Below are positions 34,701 to 44,883 of a stretch of 64,000 bases of DNA, piece after piece. Source of the DNA: Erodium maritimum (lineage: Eukaryota > Streptophyta > Magnoliopsida > Geraniales > Geraniaceae); the NCBI GenBank assembly GCA_963921825.1, contig OY997593.1, positions 67,378,039 through 67,442,038 of the forward strand. Direction: 5' to 3'. Both the position numbers and the translations under genes were made by a program. Each line of letters starts with the position of its first letter. Position 1 is the stretch's first letter. Under the pieces are notes generated by a model. It was not told the origin of the DNA, searched no databases, and saw only the letters and a list, made by a program, of their open reading frames with translations.

Positions 34701-35499
34701 CCCGAGTCTTTGTGACGGGAAGATTATGGCCCTGAGTCTACGTGACAGGAAGACGTTCGACTGAGGGATTGTCGGTCCAGGATGTTACCCCGAGTCTACG
34801 TGACGGGTAGGTGTCGGGACCGAGGCTTCGTGTGACGGTACGACATAACTGGCTGGGTGCATTCGGTGGTGTTGGGAACTGCCGTTCGGGTTATGGGTTT
34901 GTTCTGTTGAGTGTTCCGGTACGATATGAGGGTGTCGGGCTGTGGACAGCCGACCGAGTAGTGGACTACGGTACGAGACGTTTTATGCTTTTACAGTTTA
35001 CCTTATGTTTGATGACGTGTCACTTGGTGTGCTAGTTGCTGTTTGTGCTGTCTGATTGTTTATGGTTGTGCGCGTGGGTTGGTCTTGAGTTGAGGATGGT
35101 GGTTACGAGTTCCGTTAGAAATTAGTTGTGTGTTGTACTAGTATGCCCTAATTGGACGGTTACCCGTGGTGGTGAGCGCTTGCTTATAACCTTAACTACT
35201 TTTCCTACTGAGCGAAAGCTCACCCCCCTTACTTGTTGTTTTTCAGGTTCTAAGCGGGAAGTGTACTAGCAGGATGCTCGATGCTTGGGAGCTTACGAGG
35301 GTCCTAGGCTAGATAGTCTAGAGACGTACCGTTTTATTTTGAACTGTTTTATCGTTGAGTTTTACCGAGCTGTGACTCGCGTGGTGTTTAAAGTTTTAAA
35401 ATTATGAGTTTGAGACTTGTTGGCTTTATTTTCGATTAAAATGATTATTGTTTTAGTTCACGTCTCGAGTCCGGTCAAAACCGGATTTGGGGCGTGACA
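34701..35499 (+). repeat. A' 3' LTR fragment (799 bp)
   Basis: Matches 32491-33311 with few changes (for example GAGTAGTGG against GAGTAGGGG) and is followed by the target duplication CACAC. Confidence 0.85.
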
Positions 35500-35504
35500 C
35501 ACAC

Positions 35505-35989
35505 TCCGTCCCTTAGGTTCAGGACATGTTCGACCCCCAGTCTCCTCCGTTTCCTTAAGACCTTCTTGGCAGCCTGACATTCTCCTCTCTTCCATCTAAG
35601 GATCTACTGTTCGAGATCAACAGGTATGTAGACGACATAAGCTCGACCGAGTTGAGTCGGGAAAAGCTCTTTGGATCTTTCGTACAACTTACCGTAAGAA
35701 TATGTAAGCTCCCCTATTGTTGTGTGGAATTGCCAAGTACCGTATTTATAGAGGCAACGTTTCAGTTTGTCACCGGAACAATATATTTTCCTCTTTCATT
35801 TCCCTACTTAGCTTTATGTGTGATCTTGTTTAGTTTCCATTTATTCAACAAAATGTCTTGTTTCATGCTGAAAAAACATTGTGTTGAGTTGGTAGGTGTT
35901 CCTTGTTGGCAAGGTTGTAAAAATCGGCCTAGGTGCGAAGATCCGTCTTGCAGTGGGACTAGTGCAAGTCGGGCGGATACAATCGGTTG
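35505..35989 (+). other. sequence downstream of A', poorly resolved
   Basis: This continues the unrecognised frame cut at 22453 for a short way, then AT-rich sequence. A plus-strand frame (35652-36176) begins here without a recognisable domain and becomes LINE RNase H near 36090. Confidence 0.3.
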
Positions 35990-36605
35990 TACAATTTGGC
36001 GGCGATTAGGCGGTGCTACAATTTTGTTCCTCGTTTGGAGGGAAGCGGACGCCCACGTTCTACCCCCTATCCATGAGTGTCCACATAGGCCATCCAGATG
36101 GGTCTCCCCTCCGATAGGTACACGGGCCATTAACGTGGATGGCGACACCTTCCAGGACTCGAACCAGTCGGCCTGAGGTTTAATAGCCGGTCAGGTGACA
36201 GTATGGTCAGATTAACCGCGAACGGGGTACTCACGGTATGATGGTCTCCAATCATGGTTGAGGCTTATTCCATCGACACATCGCTACACAATACAATCTC
36301 TCTGGGCACGAGCCCAATTATCATTCACGCTAACGTTCAAGTGCTTCTGAACATGATCCGAACAGAGGATCCTCCAACACCCCCATTAGGTACTATTATT
36401 AGGGATATCCGTCATCTGCTGTCTCAAAACGAGATAATTTCTCTTCAATTTGTCAAAAGAACTGTAAACAAAGCGGATTATTGTTTAGTTAGAGAGACTC
36501 GTTCTGTATCTGTTCTTCATTGGTCAGAAAACCTTCCTGATACAATTTTATATATTCTCCTGCTTGAGTCTCAATAAAATCTAGCATCTTTTAGTAAAAG
36601 AAAAA
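35990..36605 (+). pseudogene. LINE RNase H-like C-terminal relic and 3' UTR
   Basis: WVSPPIGTRAINVDGD (about 36090-36140) is the start of the RNase H-like domain found at the end of many plant LINE polyproteins. After stops, 36254-36577 continues with PLGTIIRDIRHLL, FVKRTVNKADY and a final HWSENLPDTILYIL, the usual domain end. The UTR follows with CAATAAAATCTAG and an A-rich tail. The frames are broken by at least two stops. Confidence 0.65.
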
Positions 36606-36771
36606 GGAAGTTACAGTTGAATTAAAAGAAAAGATTGAGACAACAAGAAGAAACCGTAATATACTTTTCACAAACAATCATAGCCACAAATCAAAATTAG
36701 ACAACAAGAATGTCCCACACCTACAACTTTTGGGCTTGGAAAGGAACAAAACCACACAGCTAGAAAATCCT

Positions 36772-37800
36772 TCATCCTCGAGAAATCTTCCTTCTTGAAA
36801 CTTTTAATTTATTACCTTGAGGGAATTTATCATCCGGCGTAAACCAAATTAGTGAGGCCGGAATAGAACCTCGAGGATCAATATTGTTTCTCATCTCACC
36901 AGTGGCCGAGTATACTTTTTTCTCTTCAGCAATCCAATATGAAATTTCTGTTGGATCATGTTCACCTTTAAATAAAGCTAGGTCACCTAAACTTTTAATG
37001 GGAGTCCAACTTGACAAGGCCATATCAAACTTATAAAACTCTAACTCTAACTCGAGATCAGATAATGTATAACTTCGAAGGATGATCGTTAAACCATCAT
37101 TACATGAGTTTACCAAATGATCTTTCCTGAACCCTATGAAATGATCTTGTTCCGGGTCCGAAACACAACACATCCTCAACTTCGGACAAGAAACAATATC
37201 ATCACAAACCGAAACGCTTCCTCCATAGTGGATCACATATAACTTTTCTTGGTAGAATGCGATGTCTTTGTAATCAAGACTACAACCAAAAGAAACTATC
37301 TTGTGCCATTCTTTGTCACCAACCTTGCAATATGCCAATCTGTTGTCTTTATAAAGCGCCGCCGCTTTGAAATCATGAGAAGATGGGTTACCAGATATGG
37401 CGATCTTCGGAAGCCACTCCGTATAGTAATCGTTTGAGTCATCAGGGAATGTATCTTTGGGCGGAAGTGGAACTAGAATCTTGGAGATTGGATTCACAAC
37501 GCTTATAAATCTATTCCGCTGCAAAGCAACGACCCAACCGTAGCCAGATCCTAGGAAAACGTTGGTAGAACCACCTGGGAGGTCAACCTCGTACACCTTC
37601 TTCTCAAGAGGATGGTAGAGTCCACACGTTGAACTATTTTTATTTGGCCACAGAAGCCACGGTGGCTGCGACAACCCCGGCGATGAAGATCGCCAGTGTC
37701 TACACACACATCTAAAGCTAAACTTGTCAGCGTAATGGACAAGATGTTGATCGATCATCGCCAATATATCACAAGGAAGCTCACTCCATTCATCACCCAT
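36772..37800 (-). CDS. F-box/DUF295 protein, copy 1 (intact, short tail)
   Basis: About 342 residues from MGDEWSELP, the start conserved in the other copies. Residues 4-45 form an F-box (LPCDILAMI, then FRCVCRHWRSS); the rest is a DUF295 (PF03478) domain of the KIB/SKIP23-like type, with PPWLLWP, PLEKKVYEVDLPGGSTNVFL, VVNPISKILVPLPP and DIVSCPKLRMCCV. Such proteins are substrate receptors of SCF ubiquitin ligases; the target cannot be told from sequence. It ends KVSRRKISRG, so it lacks the final 70-odd residues with the acidic tail of copy 4. A 5' UTR intron (37822-37915) has good GTAAGT and TTTAG borders. An upstream ATG in the first exon would add nine residues in frame. No break is visible. 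Confidence 0.85.
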   Translation of the reverse strand: MGDEWSELPCDILAMIDQHLVHYADKFSFRCVCRHWRSSSPGLSQPPWLLWPNKNSSTCGLYHPLEKKVYEVDLPGGSTNVFLGSGYGWVVALQRNRFISVVNPISKILVPLPPKDTFPDDSNDYYTEWLPKIAISGNPSSHDFKAAALYKDNRLAYCKVGDKEWHKIVSFGCSLDYKDIAFYQEKLYVIHYGGSVSVCDDIVSCPKLRMCCVSDPEQDHFIGFRKDHLVNSCNDGLTIILRSYTLSDLELELEFYKFDMALSSWTPIKSLGDLALFKGEHDPTEISYWIAEEKKVYSATGEMRNNIDPRGSIPASLIWFTPDDKFPQGNKLKVSRRKISRG

Positions 37801-37915
37801 AATTAGCACTTTCTTGTTCCGCTAAACAAAAAAGTAGGTGAAGAACAGTGATTCATTAACATCATGTTAATTGTGTTCGAAATAAAGATGTTTCATAAAC
37901 TTTTAGGGTACTTAC

Positions 37916-37991
37916 CTTCATGATTGAGGATAGCCCGGAAGAGGAATTGATGCTGCATTACTTCTTCACCCACCGCCTATGTGTATATATA
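37916..37991 (-). promoter_or_regulatory. copy 1 promoter and leader exon
   Basis: TATATATA on the minus strand (about 37982-37991) precedes GGCGGTGGGTGAAGAAGTAA, a leader block shared with copies 3 and 4. The leader exon ends ATGAAG at 37916 before a GTAAGT donor. Confidence 0.6.
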
Positions 37992-38070
37992 GAGCTATAG
38001 ATTTCCTGTTCGGTTTAGGTTAATTAGGATGGGTAACATGTAATACTTCATAATATCATGGGTATTTAAC

Positions 38071-39198
38071 TTCTCTCTCAAAAAAGAGCTCTCACTTTCT
38101 TCCTGAAACCCTAGCCGCCATCCTCCTTTTCCGTTGTCACCATCGGCGCCGGCCATGGCTCCGGCCATGGCAGCTGCCGGTGGTGACCTCCTCCTCTCCC
38201 TTACCCTCTCCTCTCTCTTCCTCTCTTCTACCCCTGGTTCGGATTCTCGATGGATCTCGCCTCTTCTCTTCGCCGGAGGCTTGCTGTTGTCGTCGTATCC
38301 AAGCTCGTGGGTGTGCTCCTTTGGTGACCTGTGGCGTGCCGGTATCAACCCGACCCCCTCGCGCTTCAGATCTGGGCTTAAACTCAGATCTGCTCGGGTG
38401 GTTCAGTGGGTCGCCGGATCTTGCAGTGGGTCTCTCTGAGTTCGCCGGAGCTCTCCACAGTGCTTGGTCTGCCGGAGTCAAGGCTTGAGTTCGCCGAATT
38501 CAAGCTCGTGTTCGCCGGAGTAGAGGCCCATGTGCTCGCCGGAGTGGAGGCTCGGACCTGCCGGCGTCGAGGTATTTTCTAGGCGTCCTGCGGTTTATGT
38601 CGACGGCAGCGATGGTTTCGCCAACGTGGTTCGCGGCTGCTGCTTCGTCTGCTTGGGTCGGACCCGGGTAGGGCTCAGCCTGGACCAGCCCAGGTCCTTG
38701 GTGGGACGGGTGACTCGGGTTGGGCCGGGCCGGTTCGAGTCTGGGCAGGTCTGCGGATCTGCTCAGATCTGGGCCGGGTCCGTTCGGGTCGGTTTAATTT
38801 GGCCTGGTCTTTGGACCTGCTCAGATCTGGGTTAGCCCGACAGTTCGGATTTTACTGTTTTTTTCAATAATAGTTTGGGTGTGCACTAGTTGTACGTTTT
38901 GGTGTGCACTTGTTGCACGGTTTGGTGTGCCCATGGTGGCACGGTTTGGTGTGTCCTTAGTGACACTTTAGGGGTGCACAGTTTCGATGCACCTCTGATG
39001 TTCTGGGACGTACTCTGTTGCGTTCTGGGTCAGTTAGGGAGTCGGTAATTCTATAGGCCAGTCAGTCAGGAGTCTGTATTTTATAGACTAACTAGTCTGG
39101 AGTCTGTATTTTATCGTTTGCTTGGGCGCTTTCATCCGATGCATGTATGTCACTTGATGGATATATAATATTGATGCCTCCCGCTTCGTCAAAAAAAA
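38071..39198 (+). mobile_element. LINE-like retroposon without ORF2
   Basis: The insertion starts just after GGGTATTTAACTTCTCTCTC, where the sister copies continue straight to GTAACATTCA, and ends CCGCTTCGTCAAAAAAAA before GTAACACTA. The 5' part is GC-rich with a gene-like leader (AAACCCTAGCCGCC) and a 95-codon frame from 38154 (MAPAMAAAGGDLLLS) of unknown type; the 3' part is UTR-like with repeated TTTGGTGTGC phrases. No endonuclease or RT is present. Confidence 0.5.
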
Positions 39199-39259
39199 GT
39201 AACACTATGTTCGTCACTGTTCCTTGCTCGTAGTTTAATTACTTTTTTTAGTGGAATTC

Positions 39260-41144
39260 GCAACCATACTTCATAAGAGGTGGGAGGCTGATTCCCGGCC
39301 CATCCTACAAATGGGGCAATCAGTCGGGATAAGGAGAAATGTTTTCCAGAAGTTTGTCACCACCTATAGGGCTCATCGGCCATTCATACATGCTAGTTCC
39401 CTGTATCCTTACTGGTACGAGTAGGTGCACCATATGTTATGTGTCTAGTACCATATGTCCCCTAGTGGGGAAGGGGCACCTGCATCACCTCGGTGACCAT
39501 CTTGGGGGAAAAATCCCGACCCCATAGGTCGTCCAATTCGTTAGAGGAATTAGGGATACATCAATCGTTCCCTAGTAGCTACGGAACCTCACCCACTAAC
39601 GTGGCACTACCATACCCAATCGTCTTCCTTAATCCTTGGCGAAAAGGAACTTGGGATGCTCGGACTCCCGACCAAGTGTAACGGGTGTTGAGGCCACTCT
39701 TGCTAGTGAGAAAATCACCATTTGGAAAGTAACTGGCCTTGAACACCCGGGCCACCAAACTATTTGGTTCTGATAGGAGACGTCACCCCATCTTGACCAA
39801 AAGAGCTAGGTTCATGACATACATGTCCTAAAAACCCAAATCTCTCTACTCCTTGGGTAAACAGATTTTCGCTCATCTTGCTATAGAATCAATTTTTGTT
39901 GCTCGTGGAGTTCCTACGACCAATACTTGGAAAGAGCTATATGTATTTTACCCACAACCCCTTTAGGAAGGAGGAACATACTCATAGCATAGATTGGGAT
40001 CGCCTGCAAAATAGATCATATCATCACTTCTTACCCCTATAGATAGAAGCTACCATCCCAAGCAACGATTTTAGTAAGGAGTTGGTCGCATATAAGTCTC
40101 ATGCTTTGACCCCTGCATCGACCTAGAACTTTGGGACTCCTAGGTACAAAGAGCCTTGGGAAATCTCCGGTATTCTTAGTGCAATACAACATAACAACCT
40201 AGCAGCCGCATACGTATTAGTGTTGAAAAAAATAGAGAATTTAACCTTATTGATTACTTGCCCGGATAATTCCCCAAACGAGGCGAGGATGACCTGCAAG
40301 TATTAGGCCTATGCACGATCCACCCGGAAAAAGATGTATCAGTCGTCAGCAAAGAATGTATGGGACATTATTAGGGCTCCCCTCAATAAGCACACATGCA
40401 ACTTACCGGCCCTTTAGGCCTGACCCAGCATCAGGATAAGCCTTCTTTGCATTTCTTCCACGTGCGTATTGGTTTGGTTGGGTTCCTCAACTGTTTGACC
40501 TCGTCCCCTACTTGAGTCCAAGATTTGTCGGTCATTTAGGAATTCCCTCCAATGCTATTTATCGAATGGTTGAGTCATGCCTTCGTCAACACGACCCTCC
40601 TCAACGCTTCATCTCAACCTCGGAGGTGTAGTTGATGTTTATTTCTCCGCCCGACTCCTCGATTACTTGGGAAGGTTGCTTGTTGGTGAATTGTGACATC
40701 GTCCATTAGGAATTTTGCTCCGGGTTAAATTGCGACGGCGATTCGGATTGGGTAGGTTCGAGAAGCGAACTTAGGGATCCAATTTGAGAGGTTATCTTTT
40801 TGGGGTCTGAATGTAGCCTTTGGGGTACATTTGTATTTTGTGAGGTTAGCACGATCCAACTCCATATTTTGGAGGATGAATTTATAGTCTTTGAAGTCAG
40901 ACATTGAAGGGAGTAAGAACGTTTGTGCAAGAAAAATTAGGTGTAAACAAGGAGAGGTGTAGAAGAGAAAAGTGTGAAATTTGTTTAGGGTTGATTGTGT
41001 ATATATAGGAAATTGAGGGATTTTGAAATGGCTGGCATCGATACATGTCACGTTGTTATTGGACCGGGGACTAGTCATTGAGCCTGCGTTGCCAAGTCCC
41101 ATCATTGCAGGATCCATCGACATAGTGCGCTGCAACGAACCACC
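39260..41144 (-). pseudogene. LINE ORF2 relic (RT end and zinc-finger region), unit 2
   Basis: Minus-strand pieces in several frames read like the end of a plant LINE RT and the zf-RVT region: around 39800-39840 GGLGL and QDMYGMN-like residues, and at 39290-39340 the RLIAPFVG-like start of zf-RVT. From 39790 on it is homologous to 51530-52790, base by base in long runs. The coding frame is destroyed. Confidence 0.6.
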
Positions 41145-41147
41145 TAC

Positions 41148-42446
41148 ATCGACTATGATGACACTTTTTGTCCAGTTGTCAAACCAGCTACCATTCGTAC
41201 CATCCTCAGTCTCTCCTTGTCTCACTCTTGGCCGATTCATCAGTTAGACGTCAAGAATGCTTTCCTTCATGGAGATCTTCATGAGGTCATATACATGAAG
41301 CAACCTCCTAGTTTTCATGACCCTTCTTTTCCCAACCATGTCTATCGTCTCAAGAAAGCCCTATATGGCCTTAAACAGCCCCTTCAAGCCTGGTATCGGC
41401 GTTTTGCCTCATATCTTATCTCTATTGGATTCGTTAGTAGTCGGGACGACTCCTCTCTATTCATTTATCGTCGTGGTTCTCACACTACTTATCTCCTACT
41501 TTATGTTGATGATTTTATTCTCATTGCCTCTTCACCTGCTCTCTTGACCTCTATCACATCTCGTCTCAGTTTTGAATTTGCTATGTCCAACCTTGGTCCC
41601 TTGCACTACTTTCTTGGAGTTTCTGTCGTTCATACTTCTTCTGGTCTTCTTCTCTCTCAAGAGAAATTCGCTCGCGAAATTCTTACACGGGAGAACATGT
41701 CTTTTTGTAATCCTTGCCTCACTCCAGTTGATACCAAATCTAAGCTCCCTTCTACCTCCGGTCCCCTAATCTCTGATCCTACTCTTTATCGTAGTCTTGC
41801 GGGTGCTCTTCAATATCTCACTTTTACTCGTCCGGATATCTCTTATGTTGTTCAGCAGATTTGTCTCGTTATGCATGGTCCTCGTGAGCCTCATTACAAT
41901 GCCCTTAAACGTATTCTTCGTTATATTCAGGGTACTATTTCTCATGGTCTTCATATTCGTCCTTTGCATTCTTTCTCTCTCACCGCTTACTCTGATGCTG
42001 ATTGGGCTGGGTGTCCTGATACTCGTCGTTCTACTTCTGGTTATTGTGTATTTCTTGGTCCGAATCTTATCTCTTGGTCTTCCAAACGTCAGCATGTTGT
42101 GTCTCGTTCTAGTGCTGAGGCTGAGTATCGTGGTGTCGCTAATGCTGTCGCTGAGTCTTGTTGCCTCCACAATCTCTTACTTGAGTTGCATTTTCCTCTC
42201 TCTACAACCACTATTGTCTTCTGTGATAACATTAGTTCTGTTTATATGTCTGGTAATCCGGTTCAGCGTCACCGTTCCAAACATGTTGAATTAGATTTAC
42301 ACTTTGTGCGTGAGAAAGTTGCTGCAGGTCAGGTTCGGGTCTTTCATGTGCCGCCTTCGTACCAATTTGCGGACATCTTCACCAAAGGTCTTCCGTCAGC
42401 TCTTTTTGAGGAGTTTCGTTCTAGTCTCAACATCTTTCCATGCTGA
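41148..42446 (+). CDS. Copia RT C-terminal part plus RNase H, open
   Basis: The frame is open from IDYDDTFCPVVKPATIR at the junction to a TGA at 42446, about 432 residues without a stop. RT motifs are QLDVKNAFLHGDLHE, KALYGLKQ, LLYVDDFIL with both catalytic Asp residues, and LGPLHYFLGV. RNase H follows with AYSDADWAGCPDTRRSTSGY, SSAEAEYRGVA and HVELDLHFVREK. No ATG begins it, and gag, protease and integrase are missing, so it is a 3' fragment of a recent element, not a gene. Confidence 0.9.
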   Translation: MDYDDTFCPVVKPATIRTILSLSLSHSWPIHQLDVKNAFLHGDLHEVIYMKQPPSFHDPSFPNHVYRLKKALYGLKQPLQAWYRRFASYLISIGFVSSRDDSSLFIYRRGSHTTYLLLYVDDFILIASSPALLTSITSRLSFEFAMSNLGPLHYFLGVSVVHTSSGLLLSQEKFAREILTRENMSFCNPCLTPVDTKSKLPSTSGPLISDPTLYRSLAGALQYLTFTRPDISYVVQQICLVMHGPREPHYNALKRILRYIQGTISHGLHIRPLHSFSLTAYSDADWAGCPDTRRSTSGYCVFLGPNLISWSSKRQHVVSRSSAEAEYRGVANAVAESCCLHNLLLELHFPLSTTTIVFCDNISSVYMSGNPVQRHRSKHVELDLHFVREKVAAGQVRVFHVPPSYQFADIFTKGLPSALFEEFRSSLNIFPC

Positions 42447-42464
42447 GTTTTGACTGCGGAGGAG

Positions 42465-42655
42465 TGTTAGATAAATATAACTAATACCCTTATCATTATT
42501 TATTCATATCATAACGGATTATGTAATTTTGTAATTCATATTGGCTTATCTTAGATTCAGATTTTGTACAGATATTATCCTAATCCGTTACACTTTGTAA
42601 TACATTATATACTCATCGAGTACAATCAATACATCATCAATTAATTCTAAACTTT
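42465..42655 (+). repeat. Copia 3' LTR, short
   Basis: Starts TGTTAGATAAATATAAC directly after the purine run TGCGGAGGAG. The end is near 42655 by comparison with the F-box flank that follows; its exact terminal CA is not evident. Confidence 0.6.
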
Positions 42656-42796
42656 CTTATTGATTTGATGATTTTAGCTTACACTGATGGATACATATAC
42701 ACTTGTGAAAGAAGATAGGGTGTGTGGGATATTTGTGAGTTACCGAGCTATTGTCAAACAAGGCTACAAACCCTTCTTAAATTATTAGTCTCTCCA

Positions 42797-43488
42797 TTAA
42801 GCTGAAAATATGTTTTCGCAGACTAGTTTTCCAATTGCCTTTTCGTCATCACTATCACATAAACCACCTTCTTTCTCTGATTCGTCTTCAGAATCTAGTT
42901 GCTGATTGAGTTCTGCGTGCAGGTTTTCGAACTGCAGGAGGACGAGATGGTCCTTCGCTATGGCTTTGAATCCCACCGATTTATAGAAATTCAAGGATTT
43001 ATAGTTGCTGTCTATCCCTTTAGCTTCTGAGGCCTTCTTAGAAGGAATCTTCTTTCTTGACAAAGGGAGTATGTCATCCGGTATGAACCAAATCGGTCGG
43101 AACGAAAGATTAAATCTATATCTCGGAGGAATTCCCCTCTTACTGGCGTAATGTACACTTCGTTTCTCTTCAGCAATCGGATAGGAAATTTCTGTTGGAT
43201 TACATGGACTGGCAAATACACCTTGGTTACCCAAACTTTTCATGGGAATCCAACTCGACGAGGCCAGATCGAGTTTAAATAACCTACGCTCATCTGACAT
43301 CGGCCTTCCAAGAATCACAAGACCATCACTGCGCAAATAATCTTTCCTGAACCGAATATCACAGTAGTTCGGGAGGGAAACGCCACATATCCTCAATTTC
43401 GCACAAGAAACAATATCATCACAGACCAACACTTCTCTATGACTGATCACATACAACTTCCCGTGGCTGAAAGCGTTGTCCTCCTTCT
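42797..43488 (-). pseudogene. F-box/DUF295 copy 2, 5' half missing
   Basis: Reads in frame from AFSHGKLYVISHREVLVCDD to LVCENIFSA and a stop, about 230 residues matching the second half of copy 4 (KLDLASSSWIPMKSLGNQGV, NPTEISYPIAEE, KSLNFYKSVGFKAIAKD). The F-box and first DUF295 half are replaced by retroposon sequence at 43489. No promoter of its own remains. Confidence 0.85.
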
Positions 43489-44617
43489 CCTTAATCTGGT
43501 GGTTCCCTTGTTCGAGGCTTTTGCATACGACCTTTCTTGGCTCTCTCGTCTTCGTCAACTCACAATCCCTCTTGATGGCTTGCTTGGTCCCTTCTTGCCC
43601 TCGAGCTCCTCTGTCATGGGTTGGCTTGTGTCGTTAGTGGTCAGAGACGTAGTCGATTTCTCCTCCTCCTACGGTGACAAGATTCAGATCTAAACCCGTC
43701 TTCGGCTGTGCTTCTATAGCTCTCCCTTCTCTGGCCTTGTCTCTCCGGTGACCTGCCTCCCTAGTTGATGTCGCCAGCACGTCACCTCCTTCCTGGAGTT
43801 TTGTTTTCTCCATTTCTTCCCTCGCGTCTCGAGGCTCATGTTGGCGTGTGGCTTCCTTAGCTTAGTCGTTGTTGTGATGGTGTAGTCGTCCCTCCATCTT
43901 CTTCGTTCTTGGCTCTCCTGGTTTGATTGTCTAGACTCCATGCCCGTCGACTCGAACCTCGTCCCGTCTTCGGAGCTCTCTTGAATCGGGATTGGCTCTC
44001 CTTTGGATCCGGGCTTAGCTCTCCTCTGGTGGTGCTCGACTTCTCCTTTGCCCGCTCCTCATCTGCTCATACCACCGTCTTCTTCACCCATCATCGTTTG
44101 CCTCGGAGGTTGTCTTGGGTTGGAGGTTTTAGTTTCTGGTTATTAGGGTGCTGGCCCCGGGTCTTGCCTTCTTCTCTGAGTCGCATTCTCCGCTCGTCGT
44201 GGTTTATTCAGATTTGGTCGATAGCCGATTTCTCTGGGTGTAGGCCTCCGACTTCCCCTTCTCCATGTCGATCAGTTTCCGATAGTTTCTCGTCGGTCTC
44301 GACCTCGCATCACCGGCGAGCAGCTGCCCCATCGAAGCTATCGAAATCTGGACGTCTGTTGTGGTTCTCGATGTGTCTTGGTTTCTTTTTTCGGCGGGCG
44401 GTTGCTCGTGGTTCCCGAAGTCGGCGTGCCCGTGTGGTTTTCGAGGCTCTTAGGTTTTTCCTCTTCCCAGCGACATTGGGCCTGTCTTTGAGCCTGATCG
44501 CTTTTCCGTACTCCTTTCCAGCCTTGAGCTATTTCATTTTCTCTTTTTCTACTCTGATGGTAATTTTTTTGAATTTTATATTCAAGTGGAATAAAACCGT
44601 TATTTTTGCTAATCAAA
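43489..44617 (+). mobile_element. LINE-like retroposon abutting F-box copy 2
   Basis: Ends with GGAATAAAACCG, then TTTTTGCTAATCAAAAAAAG, a plant LINE-type tail, at about 44617. The body is CT-rich with broken frames and no RT. Its left end coincides with the loss of the F-box 5' half, and on the right the 3' flank of copy 3 resumes. The tail is good evidence; the family is unknown. Confidence 0.5.
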
Positions 44618-44883
44618 AAAAGAAGAAAAAGTTATCCGACCTAAGCAAAGCAGCTTTAGAAAATCAAACTAGAAATCTAAAAATTAGCTCTAATACCATG
44701 AAAATGTAAGAGGAACTTATGCAACGATTTGATGATTTTAGCTTACAACTGATAGATACATATACATTTTACATGGCCCTACAATATGAAGGAAGACAGA
44801 GGGTGTGTGGGCTATTTGTGAGTTACTGAGCTATTGTCAAAGAAGGCTTGCATATCTTAACAGATTTGAACCCTCTTATCTCA

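Larger units (their letters stand above)
22454..35499 (+). mobile_element. Ty3/Gypsy element A' split by a Copia
   Basis: It is flanked by CACAC (22449-22453 and 35500-35504), starts TGTGAAGACC and ends GGGGCGTGACA. The order is 5' LTR (22454-33311, interrupted by the Copia), PBS at 33315, leader, truncated gag (34037-34700) and the terminal 799 bp of the 3' LTR (34701-35499). The 5' LTR without Copia is about 2.39 kb. Where both LTR ends can be compared (about 32700-33311 against 34855-35499) they differ at only a few bases, so the element is young. Everything from late gag to the middle of the 3' LTR has been deleted. Confidence 0.85.
41145..42657 (+). mobile_element. 5'-truncated Ty1/Copia fragment with 3' LTR
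   Basis: The fragment begins inside RT, continues to the end of RNase H, then has a purine tract and a roughly 190-bp LTR. F-box 3' flank resumes at about 42658. Compared with copies 4 and 5, about 200 bp of host flank were lost at the junction, so a deletion accompanied or followed insertion. Confidence 0.75.

Noticed and set aside
41766..42170. Minus-strand 134-codon frame
   Set aside because: It is the antisense shadow of the Copia RT and RNase H frame.
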